The notes beneath the pieces were generated by a model. The model ran no database searches. It had not been told where the DNA came from and saw only the letters and a list, made by a program, of their open reading frames with translations. 64,000 bases of DNA, from contig NZ_FNYV01000001.1 of the NCBI RefSeq assembly GCF_900109115.1, positions 186,001 through 250,000 of the forward strand, read 5' to 3'. The first letter of the stretch is position 1; each line of letters opens with the position of its first letter. This document shows positions 36,913 through 45,217 of this stretch, piece by piece. The position numbers and the translations under genes are program-made. Origin of the DNA: Micromonospora phaseoli (GTDB taxonomy: Bacteria > Actinomycetota > Actinomycetes > Mycobacteriales > Micromonosporaceae).

Positions 36913-37724
36913 CGCCAGTTGGAGAGGGCCAGGGTGGCGGAGTAGCCCGCCAGCACGATGACGTGAAAGACGTAGAGCCAGAGCAGGATCGCCACGGCGG
37001 CGCCGACCTCTTCCAGATCGCCGAAGGGTAGGCCCAGGTCAAGCGGGAGCGAGGCGAACAGCACGAAACCGTGCAGGAAGCCGGAAAGGTTCGCCGCCGT
37101 GAACGATCCCATTCCCAGCGTGGAGAGCCAGTCCGGCGACGCCGGGCCGACCACCCGGAACACCCACATCAGCACCGGGGTGAGCACCAGCCACACCGCC
37201 AGGAACGAGAGCACCACCCCGAGCGCGCCGGCCCAGCCACCCCGCTGGACCAGGTCGGTGGTGGTCGGCAACGCCAGCAGAACCGACAACAGCAGGGCCG
37301 GGGCCGGCGCCAGCAGCGGCAGCAGCAACAGCCGGCCCCGCCAGCCGATCAGGTGTTCGTCGGAGCGCGGGGCGGCCACCGAGACGAACGCCCGGCGCAG
37401 CCCCTCGCCGTACAGCGACGCGGGCAGCAGCGCGGCCAGCGCCAGCCACGGCGTCAGGCCGACACCGGCCTCGACCAGCGCGGCCACCGCGGCGGGCGCC
37501 CCGATTTCGTCCGGCAGCGCCTCCACGGCGTACGTGGTGAGTCGGCGTACCCGGTCGGCCCCCGCCAGCAGCGCGGTCAACCAGATCGCCAGCAGGGCCA
37601 TCGGCACCACGGCGATCGCCCCGTAGAACGTGATCGCGGCGGCGTGCAGCGACAGGTCGCGGCCACGCAGCGGGCGGAAGGCTGCCCGGGTGATCCGCCT
37701 CGTCCGCTGCCACGCATTGCCCAT
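36882..37724 (-). CDS. YihY/BrkB family inner membrane protein
   Basis: 280 residues with about six TM helices, typical of the YihY/virulence factor BrkB family; transport function is suspected but unproven. DLSLHAAAITFYGAIAVVPMALLAI contains the family's conserved first helix. Starting at the ATG at 37724 with GGAG 6 bp upstream removes a basic 41-residue extension present in the longer frame. The gene runs toward the PhoX gene and is divergent from a GNAT gene. Confidence 0.85.
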   Translation of the reverse strand: MGNAWQRTRRITRAAFRPLRGRDLSLHAAAITFYGAIAVVPMALLAIWLTALLAGADRVRRLTTYAVEALPDEIGAPAAVAALVEAGVGLTPWLALAALLPASLYGEGLRRAFVSVAAPRSDEHLIGWRGRLLLLPLLAPAPALLLSVLLALPTTTDLVQRGGWAGALGVVLSFLAVWLVLTPVLMWVFRVVGPASPDWLSTLGMGSFTAANLSGFLHGFVLFASLPLDLGLPFGDLEEVGAAVAILLWLYVFHVIVLAGYSATLALSNWRQRRKGPVTS

Positions 37725-37845
37725 CGCGCTCCATTTCCCCGCCGATCCCGCCGGCAACCGTCCCTGTTGCCGGCGTCGCACCGGCCGACCGTGCGGGACC
37801 CGACGGGTCGGTGATCGGTGGCCGATCGGGCTACGATCGCGAGCC

Positions 37846-38421
37846 ATGACCGCCGCGACGACCGACCGACTGGTGCTGCGCGAGTGGACCGGGGTGCCGG
37901 CCGACCTGGCCCGGATCTACGACATCTACTCCCGCGACGAGGTGATGCGGTGGCTGGGCGGGGGAGCGGGACGGCTCACCGAGCCCGAGCAGGCCGCCGA
38001 GCGGCTGACCACCTGGCGCGAACGCCATGCCGGCCACGCCGGCCGGTACGGCCTCTGGGCGATCGAGGTCCGGGAGACCGGTGCGGTGGCGGGCAGTGTG
38101 CTGCTCAAGCCGCTGCCGGGTGCCGACGGTCACACCCCCACCGAGGACATCGAGGTGGGCTGGCACCTGCACCCCGACTCGTGGGGTCACGGCTACGCCA
38201 CCGAGGCGGCCCGGGCCGTGCTGGCGCGCGAGTTCGCCACCGGCACCCGTCAGGTGTACGCGGTGGTGACGCCGGGCAACGACCGTTCGATGGCGGTGTG
38301 CCGGCGGCTCGGCATGACCTACGTGGGCCGACGCACCGACTGGTACGGCGGCACCGAGGTGGAGACCTTCGTCCTGACCGCCGCCACCAGCGCCGGCTCG
38401 ACTCCCGCGCCGACCAGGTAG
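37846..38421 (+). CDS. GNAT family N-acetyltransferase (RimJ/RimL-like)
   Basis: 191 residues. N-terminal TDRLVLREWT is typical of the RimJ/RimL branch. The acetyl-CoA loop is WGHGYATEAARAVL, and NDRSMAVCRRLGM is the conserved last helix. Acceptor unknown (small molecule or protein N-terminus). The final ~100 bp overlap the opposite-strand phosphatase gene; the extra TSAGSTPAPTR tail is unconserved in appearance. Confidence 0.85.
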   Translation: MTAATTDRLVLREWTGVPADLARIYDIYSRDEVMRWLGGGAGRLTEPEQAAERLTTWRERHAGHAGRYGLWAIEVRETGAVAGSVLLKPLPGADGHTPTEDIEVGWHLHPDSWGHGYATEAARAVLAREFATGTRQVYAVVTPGNDRSMAVCRRLGMTYVGRRTDWYGGTEVETFVLTAATSAGSTPAPTR

Positions 38422-38981
38422 GCCACGGCGCCGCCGTAGCGACGCTCCAGGTGCGCCAGGGTGTTCTGCATCGGCGTCGCCGTGCAGCCGTCGGTCCGCG
38501 CATAGTCGTCGGCGATCTCGTCGGCACCCACCCCGGCGACCTGTAGCAGCAACGCGACCAGTACGCCGGTGCGGTCCCGCCCGGCGTGGCAGTGCACCAG
38601 GACGCCCCCGGTGGGTGCCTCGGCCACCACCCGGAACGCGTTGGCGATCCGTACCCGGTTGTGGTCGAGCATCGGTCCGTAGCTGTCGTCCGGCGGCTCG
38701 TAGTCGAGCACGTCGTTGAGCATCGGCGCGTGCCGGTAGACCGGGGTGCCGGCGAAGGGGCTCGGGCGCTCGACGCATTCTCGTGCCCAGCGTAGGTCGA
38801 CGACCCGGCCGATCCCCGCGTCCCGCAGGACCGACGGGTCCAGACCGTCGTGGCCGCCCGAGCGCAACAGCGCGCCGTAGCGGGTCCGGCCGCCGTCCAT
38901 GGTCGGCAGACCACCCAGGTCGCGGCCGTTGCGACAGCCGGGCCAGTCCAGAATCACGTACGCCTCCCGTGCCGCCCGCAT
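38319..38981 (-). CDS. Tyrosine-protein phosphatase (DSP-like)
   Basis: 220-residue phosphatase of the bacterial PTP family close to mycobacterial PtpB/IphP type. CX5R active site is VHCHAGRDRTGV; GCRNGRDLGGLPTMDG at the N-terminus is the usual start of this family. The general-acid aspartate may lie in the LDYEPPDD region (inference). ATG at 38981. Its 3' end overlaps the GNAT gene by 103 bp, tail to tail; divergent from the M14 peptidase gene. Confidence 0.85.
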   Translation of the reverse strand: MRAAREAYVILDWPGCRNGRDLGGLPTMDGGRTRYGALLRSGGHDGLDPSVLRDAGIGRVVDLRWARECVERPSPFAGTPVYRHAPMLNDVLDYEPPDDSYGPMLDHNRVRIANAFRVVAEAPTGGVLVHCHAGRDRTGVLVALLLQVAGVGADEIADDYARTDGCTATPMQNTLAHLERRYGGAVAYLVGAGVEPALVAAVRTKVSTSVPPYQSVRRPT

Positions 38982-39070
38982 GACCGACTCGTCGGCAGAC
39001 AAGTGTAGGGCGGCGCACTGTCGAGCTGAGAGCGTCAACGGATCGCCCGAACATGAAGCACACCGGGCTA

Positions 39071-39099
39071 TCGACTTCGACAGGTGTCGTTGGTAGAAC
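39071..39099 (+). promoter_or_regulatory. Possible promoter of the M14 peptidase gene
   Basis: TCGACT, 17-bp spacer, TAGAAC (39094-39099): four of six matches to each sigma-70 hexamer. It would start transcription near 39106, leaving a ~60-nt leader before the GTG at 39168, or nearly none before the ATG at 39108. Confidence 0.35.
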
Positions 39100-39167
39100 T
39101 GCCAATCATGGCGCCGGCGATCACGAGTCGCCGTCCGGGCGCCCCGCCCTCGAATCGAGGTACGCGC

Positions 39168-41735
39168 GTGGATGTTCGACGACCACTGGTAGCCCTGCTC
39201 GCCGCCGTACTCCTCTTCGGACCGACCACCGCCGCCACCGCGGCGCCCGCCGATCCGGCAGCACCCGGCGCGACGGCGACGTCGCCGCGGGGCCAGTCCG
39301 ACACCGAGCTGCCGTTCGACACCGGACCCGGCACGGGGGCGCGGTCCGCCGACGCCTTGGGCGGGAAGCCGCACCAGCCGCCGGCGCCGTCGGTGAAGCT
39401 GCCCGGCAAGCCGCGTAACGACGTCATCCGGGACGTGCCGGTGGATCCGAGCGACGCGTCCATCCCGATGAACCTCATCGCGTACCACGACATCCCGGCC
39501 GCGCTGCGGGCGCTCCAGCAGAGCGGGCGGATCAGCGTGGAGGTCATCGGCCAGTCCGTGCTCGGCCGCGACCTGCACCTGGTGGTGGCGACCGCACCGA
39601 TGCGCGACACCGAGTGGAAGAAGTGGCAGCAGCTCTCCGACCTGCGGTTCAGCGATCCACGCGCGGCGCTGGCCAAGGCCCGGACCGGCGGGTACGACTC
39701 GTGGCGCACTCCGCTGTTCGTCAACAACAACATCCACGGCAACGAGTGGGAGGGCACCGACGCCAGCCTCCAGGTGCTCCAGGAACTCGCCTTCTCCACC
39801 GACCCCGAGATCACCCGGATGCTCGACCAGCACGTGATCGCCTTCGTGGTCACCAACAACCCCGACGGTCGGGTCGCGGCGACCCGGGCCAACACCAACG
39901 GCTTCGACATGAACCGGGACTACATCACGGCGTCGCAGCCCGAGGTCCGCGCCGTGCGCGCCCAGCTCGTCCGCTACAGCCCGCTGACCATGCTGGACAT
40001 CCACGGGTACGTCAACTGCACGCTGATCGAGCCGACCACCGGCCCGCACGGCGACAACTACGAGTACGACCTGTACATCCGGCACGCGCTACGCAACGGG
40101 CTGGCCATGGAGCAGGCCGTCCTCGCCACCGGCGAGACCCGGGCCAGCTGCGCGAACCCGGACGGCAGCCGGCGCAACGACATCCCGTTCCGGGACCGGA
40201 CGCAGGGCTGGGACGACTGGCCACCGATCTTCACCCCGATGTACGCGATGTACCACGGCACGATCGGGCACACCGTCGAGGTGCCGCTGAACCCTCGGGG
40301 CAACCTGACCGAGGCGGAACGGCACGAGCGTACCCGGATCAACACGGCCGTCGCGGTGGCGGCGATCCGCGGGAACCTCGGCTACGCCACCGAGAACCGC
40401 GGGCAGCTGCTCACCAACCAGCTGGAGTGGTTCCGGCGGGGGGTGGCCGGTGAGGCGACGCGACCGATCGACGACCCGCTCGCCATCTCCCTCGCCGGTG
40501 GCGACAACGCCAAGACCCACCCGCAGAGCTTCCCCCGCGCGTACGTCATCCCGGCCGGCGCGGGTCAGCGCAGCGAGACCGCGGCGGCCCGGCTCGTGCA
40601 GTTCATGCTCGACAACGACCTGACCGTGCACCGCGCGTCCCGACCGTTCAAGCTGGATGGCTCGCGCTACGAGGCCGGCTCCTACGTGGTCGACATGCGC
40701 CTGGCCAAGCGGGGCCTGGCGAACGCGCTGCTGGAGGTCGGCCGGGACGTCACCGCCGACTTCGACGCGATGTACGACATCTCAGCCTGGAGCCACGGTC
40801 ATCTCTGGGGCGCCACGGTGCAGCGGGTGACCAGGGACGTCACCCTCGACGTCAAGGGTCTGCGTCGGGTGACCACGGCCAGCGCCACCGGATCGGTGCC
40901 GCCGGGCCGGCCGGCGTACCACGGCCTGACCGTGGACTCGGTGGCCGGCATCCAGGCGGTCAACAAGCTCCTCGCCGACGGGGCGACGCTCTCCCGTACC
41001 CCCGAAGGGATGTTTGTCGTGCCTGGCGGCACGGCCGTCGTCCGATCGATCGCTGACACCTACGGCGTCGACTTCACCCGGCTCACCCCGGCGCAGGTAC
41101 GCACGGCCACGCCGGTGGCACCGACCCGGCTCGGTGTCGCGGCCAACGCGGGTGAGATCTTCGCGCTGCGGCAGATGGGCTTCGAGCCGGTCTCGGTGAC
41201 GCACACCGCGTTCAACGCCGGGACGGTGTCTTTCGACGACGTCGACGCCCTCTTCGTCTCCACCACGACGTTCAACCCGCTCAGCCTGGACGCCACCCAG
41301 AGCGCCGCGTTCGAGCAGTGGCTGGCGGACGGCGGGACCGTGGTGGGGCGCGGGGCCAGCGGAGCGCAGTTCAACGACCGCGCCGGCCTGCTCGACGTCA
41401 CCGTCGCGGCCGGCCGCAGCGACGCCAACGGCATCGTCGCGGTGCAGAACGATCCGGCGTCACCGATCACCGGCAACGCGCTGCCGACCTCGTTCGTCGA
41501 CGCACCCCAGTACTTCACCTCGGTCGGTGCCGGCGTCCGGGTCGACCAGCGCCTCGCCGGCGAGGGCTTCTTCCTCGCCGGTCACTGGGGCGGTCAGGAG
41601 GCCGCCGCCGGCCAGGCGGTGGTGGTCAGCGGCGTGGCGAAGGGCGCGAACGTGACCCTGTTCGGCACCGAGCCACTCTTCCGAGCCCACCCCGAGGGCC
41701 TGTACCCACAGGTCGCCGCCGCCCTCTGGCAGTAA
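39168..41735 (+). CDS. Secreted M14 family zinc carboxypeptidase
   Basis: About 855 residues, exported: the GTG at 39168 gives a standard signal peptide (VDVRRPLVALLAAVLLF then AATAAPA). Peptidase domain about 100-420: zinc ligands HGNEWEG, substrate residues NTNGFDMNRDY, third ligand in LDIHGY, and general-base glutamate in GHTVEVPLN. The long C-terminal half (about 430-855) has a possible glutamine-amidotransferase-like fold (DDVDALFVSTT; WLADGGTVVGRG), as in other large bacterial M14 proteins. Likely cleaves peptides or cell-wall material outside the cell. An ATG at 39108 or 39084 would add a non-signal extension. Confidence 0.85.
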   Translation: MDVRRPLVALLAAVLLFGPTTAATAAPADPAAPGATATSPRGQSDTELPFDTGPGTGARSADALGGKPHQPPAPSVKLPGKPRNDVIRDVPVDPSDASIPMNLIAYHDIPAALRALQQSGRISVEVIGQSVLGRDLHLVVATAPMRDTEWKKWQQLSDLRFSDPRAALAKARTGGYDSWRTPLFVNNNIHGNEWEGTDASLQVLQELAFSTDPEITRMLDQHVIAFVVTNNPDGRVAATRANTNGFDMNRDYITASQPEVRAVRAQLVRYSPLTMLDIHGYVNCTLIEPTTGPHGDNYEYDLYIRHALRNGLAMEQAVLATGETRASCANPDGSRRNDIPFRDRTQGWDDWPPIFTPMYAMYHGTIGHTVEVPLNPRGNLTEAERHERTRINTAVAVAAIRGNLGYATENRGQLLTNQLEWFRRGVAGEATRPIDDPLAISLAGGDNAKTHPQSFPRAYVIPAGAGQRSETAAARLVQFMLDNDLTVHRASRPFKLDGSRYEAGSYVVDMRLAKRGLANALLEVGRDVTADFDAMYDISAWSHGHLWGATVQRVTRDVTLDVKGLRRVTTASATGSVPPGRPAYHGLTVDSVAGIQAVNKLLADGATLSRTPEGMFVVPGGTAVVRSIADTYGVDFTRLTPAQVRTATPVAPTRLGVAANAGEIFALRQMGFEPVSVTHTAFNAGTVSFDDVDALFVSTTTFNPLSLDATQSAAFEQWLADGGTVVGRGASGAQFNDRAGLLDVTVAAGRSDANGIVAVQNDPASPITGNALPTSFVDAPQYFTSVGAGVRVDQRLAGEGFFLAGHWGGQEAAAGQAVVVSGVAKGANVTLFGTEPLFRAHPEGLYPQVAAALWQ

Positions 41736-41757
41736 CCCCGCCCCCGCCCCCCGCCCG

Positions 41758-41821
41758 CGTCGATCTAGGGGAAATGGTCGTTACTTGATCTCCAGCAACG
41801 ACCATTTCCCCTAGATCGGCG
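41758..41821. repeat. Long-arm intergenic hairpin (CTAGGGGAAATGG type)
   Basis: CGATCTAGGGGAAATGGTCG with TT (41761-41782) pairs perfectly over 22 bp with its complement at 41797-41818; loop 14 nt. It begins about 22 bp after the M14 peptidase stop. Arms are far more AT-rich than the surroundings. No T-tract beyond the arms. Confidence 0.85.
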
Positions 41822-41965
41822 CGCATCGGTGATCCGCACGTGGATCTTGAGTCAGCCGAAGGCTCGGAAGGATGTGTAGTCAGGGGCAGGACGACCTGCA
41901 GTGATGCATCGATGTTGGTCAGCGAGGGTCGGCGGAATCCGACGCTCCCGTTACGCTCCCGCATC

Positions 41966-42349
41966 ATGACGATCGTTCCTGCTGACCGGCTGCTGGCCGA
42001 TGACGAGCTGGCGGAGATCGAGGAGCTGTGTGTGGCGGCCACTCCCGGTCCGTGGTTCGTCCGGTTGTTGGATGACGACCATGCGATGAGTCTGGTGGCG
42101 GTGAGTGTGGTGCCGGGCGATGGTCGAGGTGCGAGGTGGCCTGACTTCGATCATCGGGAGATCGTTGCGGCGACGCTTGTGCAGCAGCCCCGCTATGTCG
42201 ACGCTGGTGACGAGCGCTGGGACGAGAATGCCGCCTTCATCGCGATGGCGCGGGATGCGGTACCGCGTCTGGTGGCCGAGGTGCGGCGGTTGCGGGCGCA
42301 GCTCGCCGGCCAGGATGCGGCTGGCGGACCAGCGGCTGGTACGGCGTGA
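41966..42349 (+). CDS. Hypothetical protein (ATPGPW-type)
   Basis: 127 residues. The pattern is LAEIEELCVAATPGPWFVR, then DENAAFIAMARDAVPRLVAEV and a Leu/Arg-rich helix. It resembles a short family common in actinobacteria and their phages (sometimes annotated Ead/Ea22-like); no enzymatic motif is visible. ATG at 41966. The stop overlaps the start of the endonuclease V gene (GTGATG), so the two are translationally coupled. The 230-bp region upstream holds only the hairpin repeat. Confidence 0.65.
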   Translation: MTIVPADRLLADDELAEIEELCVAATPGPWFVRLLDDDHAMSLVAVSVVPGDGRGARWPDFDHREIVAATLVQQPRYVDAGDERWDENAAFIAMARDAVPRLVAEVRRLRAQLAGQDAAGGPAAGTA

Positions 42350-43029
42350 TGCCGCCGGTCTGGGACGGTCGGCCGGTCTTGGACCCGGGGTCGGTGGTGG
42401 AGGCGGAGCGGATCCAGCAGGAGTTGCGGAAGCGGCTCGACTTGAGCAACTGCCTGGAAGTCGCGCCGACGCTGGTGGCTGGTGTGGACGTGTCGTACGA
42501 CAAGGGCTCGACGCGGATCGTGGCCGCCGCTGTCGTCTTCGACCTGGGTACCGGTGTGGAGGTGGAGTCGGCCGTCGTCTCCGGTGAGGTGAGCTTCCCG
42601 TATGTGCCGGGGTTGCTGGCCTTCCGGGAGGTGCCGATCGTGTTGGAGGCGCTGGCCCGACTCGCCCGCCGCCCCGACGTGGTGGTGTGTGACGGGTACG
42701 GCGTCGCGCATCCTCGGCGGTTCGGGTTGGCCTGTCATCTGGGGGTGGTGGCGGGGTTGCCGACGTTCGGGGTGGCGAAGACGCCGTTCGTCGGGGCGTA
42801 CGAGGAGCCGGGTTCGCGCCGGGGTGAGTGGTCGCCGTTGTGTGACGGTGACGAGGTGTTGGGGCGGGTGCTGCGGACGCGGACGGGCGTGAAGCCGGTG
42901 TTCGTGTCGGTGGGTCACCGGACGGGCCTTGAGCAGGCGAGCGCGATCACCCTTGACCTGAGCCAGCGTTACCGCCTGCCGGAGGTGATCCGGCGGGCCG
43001 ACTTCCTTTCCCGTGAGGCGTTGCGCTGA
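42349..43029 (+). CDS. nfi: Endonuclease V
   Basis: Cleaves DNA (and in some homologues RNA) one nucleotide 3' of deoxyinosine, repairing deaminated adenine. 226 residues. Catalytic Asp in VAGVDVSY, the substrate wedge PYVPGLLAFRE, VVCDGYGVAHPRRFG (second Asp) and FVSVGHR. Complete by length and motifs. A GTG one codon earlier (42346) is possible. It overlaps the small upstream gene by one base. Confidence 0.93.
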   Translation: MPPVWDGRPVLDPGSVVEAERIQQELRKRLDLSNCLEVAPTLVAGVDVSYDKGSTRIVAAAVVFDLGTGVEVESAVVSGEVSFPYVPGLLAFREVPIVLEALARLARRPDVVVCDGYGVAHPRRFGLACHLGVVAGLPTFGVAKTPFVGAYEEPGSRRGEWSPLCDGDEVLGRVLRTRTGVKPVFVSVGHRTGLEQASAITLDLSQRYRLPEVIRRADFLSREALR

Positions 43030-43155
43030 ATGGTTTCGCCGCCACTGCGGGACACAGATCGGCATGGATGCGAGTTTGAGGTCTGGGCGAGACGGGAGTG
43101 TTACCCGGCGGGTCGACCGTGAAGGCACGGGCGCTCGCAGCATCACGGGGGAAGC

Positions 43156-44886
43156 ATGGACGCGTCGCAGCAGTGCGGACCAGGCGTGGAGCGCTCGCGC
43201 AGCGGGTCGGTCGACGTCTTTTTGATCTGGCTGGTCCATCCGGTGACGGTGGCGGCCACCGCGCTGCTGGTCCTCAACGACCAGGTGCTCAAGGCGGCCT
43301 ATCCCGGTTGGTTGACGGGAAAGCTCAGTGACGTCGCCGGGTTGGTGATGGCGCCACCGTTGCTGGCCGTCGTACTGGCGCTGCTGCTGGCCGGGTGCGG
43401 TCGGCTGCCGGTGTTGCGGCGTACTGTCAGGGTTGCTGGTCCCGGGTCGGGCCGCGCGTCGGCCGATCTGCTGGCGGCCGGCTCGGTCTTCCTGGTTGGG
43501 GTGGGGTTCACGGCGGTGAAGGCCACCCCGGAGGGGGCGGCCACGGCGTCCGCGGCGTGGAGCGTGGTGAACGGACCGTCGGTGATCCTGGCCGACGGCA
43601 CGGACCTGCTGGCGTTGCCGGCGCTGGGCCTGGCCTGGTGGACGTGGCGCTCGGCGGCGGCCCGCCCGAGCCTGGTCCGCTGGCTGCGGATGGTGGCGGT
43701 GCTGGTGGTGTTGCCGATCGCCGGGCTGGGCGTCGTGGCCACCTCCGCCCCCGTGCAAGACGACGCCGTCACGATGTACGAGTGGCAGGGCGTCACCGTG
43801 GTCGGCATCGGCAATGCCTACCACGGCTCCCGCGAGCCCTACATGTGGTGGATCGGCGCGGACGACGGATCGACGTTCTCGGAGTTGCCGGAGGGTGGCT
43901 ACGAACTGTTCTCGGCGCAGCCGCCGCCGGCCGCGTCGGGAGAGGACTGTTCGGCGCGGGATGCGGACCACTGCTTCCGGATCGTGCCGGGCCGTCTGGC
44001 GGTGCAGGAGAGCCGGGACGGTGGAGCGACGTGGCGCGTCGCCTGGCAGATCGACGATGATGCCCGGGAGCGGCTCGGCGCGACGATGCCCGGGATGCGC
44101 GACGTGCAGGAGTACCTGTCGTCGCGTGCGTTGTTGGTGCGGGAGCAGCCGGACGGCGGCGTGGTGGTGCTGGTGGCCAACGGTCGGGACGGCTTTGCCC
44201 GCCGCGACTCTGCCGGCCGGTGGGAGCGGATCGGCTTCGGCACTCTTGCCGGCGACGGTTTCCGACACGAGGAGTTGGCGACACCGATCCCGAGCGTCGC
44301 CAACGCGACCGTCACCGCTGGTGTCAGGGTCGCCGTGCCGCTGTCGATCGCGGTCGGCAGCATGGTGGCTCTGGTCGGCTGCGCCACCCTGCTGGTGCGG
44401 CGACACGGCTGGTCACTGGCCGCGGTGGCGGCCTGTGTCGGCGCGCTCCACCCTGTCGGGTTCGCCGTGTTCATCATGCACACGCTCTCCGGCAGGAACG
44501 AGAGCACTTTCCTGGGATCGTTCGGTATCGTGCTGATGACACTGGGGCTGATGGCGGTACCAGCCGGTTTAGCCGTCCTCGTGGCCAACCTCAGCGAGCC
44601 GCTGCAGCCCCTCGTCGGCCGGATCTGTGCGGCGGGCCTGCTCGCCGGGGCGGTGGTGTCGCTGCCGTACCTGCTGCGGCTGCTGACGGGTTGGCCGCCG
44701 TATCGTGCGACGACAACCTTCGCGCTGGCCACCGCGGCAGTCGTGATGCTCGTCAGTGGCCCAGCGGTCATCCGCTACGCCATCCGCCGCGTCCCGGCCG
44801 GCGGAACGGAGTTGGCGGGCGCCTCACCGTGGGTGCATCACGATCCGCCGTGGCCGTCGGTCGACGAGGAACAGCGTACGGCCTGA
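43156..44886 (+). CDS. Polytopic membrane protein with extracytoplasmic domain
   Basis: 576 residues, function unknown. TM helices at the N-terminus include FLIWLVHPVTVAATALLVL, and YPGWLTGKLSDVAGLV looks like a conserved inter-helix motif. About five helices are followed by a ~190-residue soluble part (about 195-385). This part has paired cysteines (GEDCSARDADHC) and an Asp-box-like ESRDGGATWRVAW strand of the BNR/sialidase-propeller type. Four or five further TM helices end the protein. ATG after GGGGGAAGC. The topology suggests an external sensory or binding domain. Confidence 0.7.
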   Translation: MDASQQCGPGVERSRSGSVDVFLIWLVHPVTVAATALLVLNDQVLKAAYPGWLTGKLSDVAGLVMAPPLLAVVLALLLAGCGRLPVLRRTVRVAGPGSGRASADLLAAGSVFLVGVGFTAVKATPEGAATASAAWSVVNGPSVILADGTDLLALPALGLAWWTWRSAAARPSLVRWLRMVAVLVVLPIAGLGVVATSAPVQDDAVTMYEWQGVTVVGIGNAYHGSREPYMWWIGADDGSTFSELPEGGYELFSAQPPPAASGEDCSARDADHCFRIVPGRLAVQESRDGGATWRVAWQIDDDARERLGATMPGMRDVQEYLSSRALLVREQPDGGVVVLVANGRDGFARRDSAGRWERIGFGTLAGDGFRHEELATPIPSVANATVTAGVRVAVPLSIAVGSMVALVGCATLLVRRHGWSLAAVAACVGALHPVGFAVFIMHTLSGRNESTFLGSFGIVLMTLGLMAVPAGLAVLVANLSEPLQPLVGRICAAGLLAGAVVSLPYLLRLLTGWPPYRATTTFALATAAVVMLVSGPAVIRYAIRRVPAGGTELAGASPWVHHDPPWPSVDEEQRTA

Positions 44887-44894
44887 TCCTGGCC

Positions 44895-44975
44895 GGTCTG
44901 CCGACGCCGTTCCGGCGAGGTGGCGGTATCCCGTACCACCCGACACCGCCACGTCGCCGAAACGGAGTCGATCAC
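44895..44975 (-). mobile_element. ~80-bp MITE-like inverted-repeat element, copy A
   Basis: On the minus strand it begins GTGATCGACTCCGTTTCGGC, has central GGGTGGTACGGGATACCGCC, and ends with a long complementary arm. The 46819-46897 element reads the same way on the plus strand, so the two are inverted relative to each other. No coding capacity. Its terminal GTGATC contains the stop codon of the gene at 44972-45217. Confidence 0.7.
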
Positions 44976-45217
44976 CTGACTGTGCAGGGACCGGCGTGGT
45001 CGTTTCGCTGGTGGCAACGGTTGGGGCCGCCGAGTGGGGCGTCGCACCAGACTCGGTGGCGCAGGAACTGACGGTCTTCTTCGCTGAGGGTGGTTTCGCC
45101 GAAGTCGATGACCGCCAGGTGGCCGAGTGAGTCGCGGAGCGCGACGGCGAGTGCGGTGGCCTCGTCGAGGCTGGTCAGTCTGGTGGGCAAATGGATGATC
45201 CAGTGAGGTGCGCTCAT
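44972..45217 (-). CDS. Hypothetical protein with C-terminal Cys/His cluster
   Basis: 81 residues from the ATG at 45217 (MSAPHWIIHLPTRL). No known family recognised. An alpha/beta-looking N-terminus is followed by LRHRVWCDAPLGG and RCHQRNDHAGPC, giving Cys, Cys, His, His, Cys in about 23 residues, possibly a zinc site. The ATG overlaps the stop of the DivIVA-like gene upstream (ATGA), so the pair is one operon. The TGA stop is inside the end of a MITE-like element, which may have replaced the original C-terminus. Confidence 0.65.
   Translation of the reverse strand: MSAPHWIIHLPTRLTSLDEATALAVALRDSLGHLAVIDFGETTLSEEDRQFLRHRVWCDAPLGGPNRCHQRNDHAGPCTVR

Noticed and set aside
38982..39167. tRNA or small RNA gene in the divergent gap before the M14 peptidase
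   Set aside because: No cloverleaf or stable fold could be drawn; the gap is better explained by two promoters.
42193..44406. 737-codon antisense open frame under nfi and the membrane protein gene
   Set aside because: Composition (His/Arg/Gln/Pro-rich) and lack of start signals mark it as a shadow frame.
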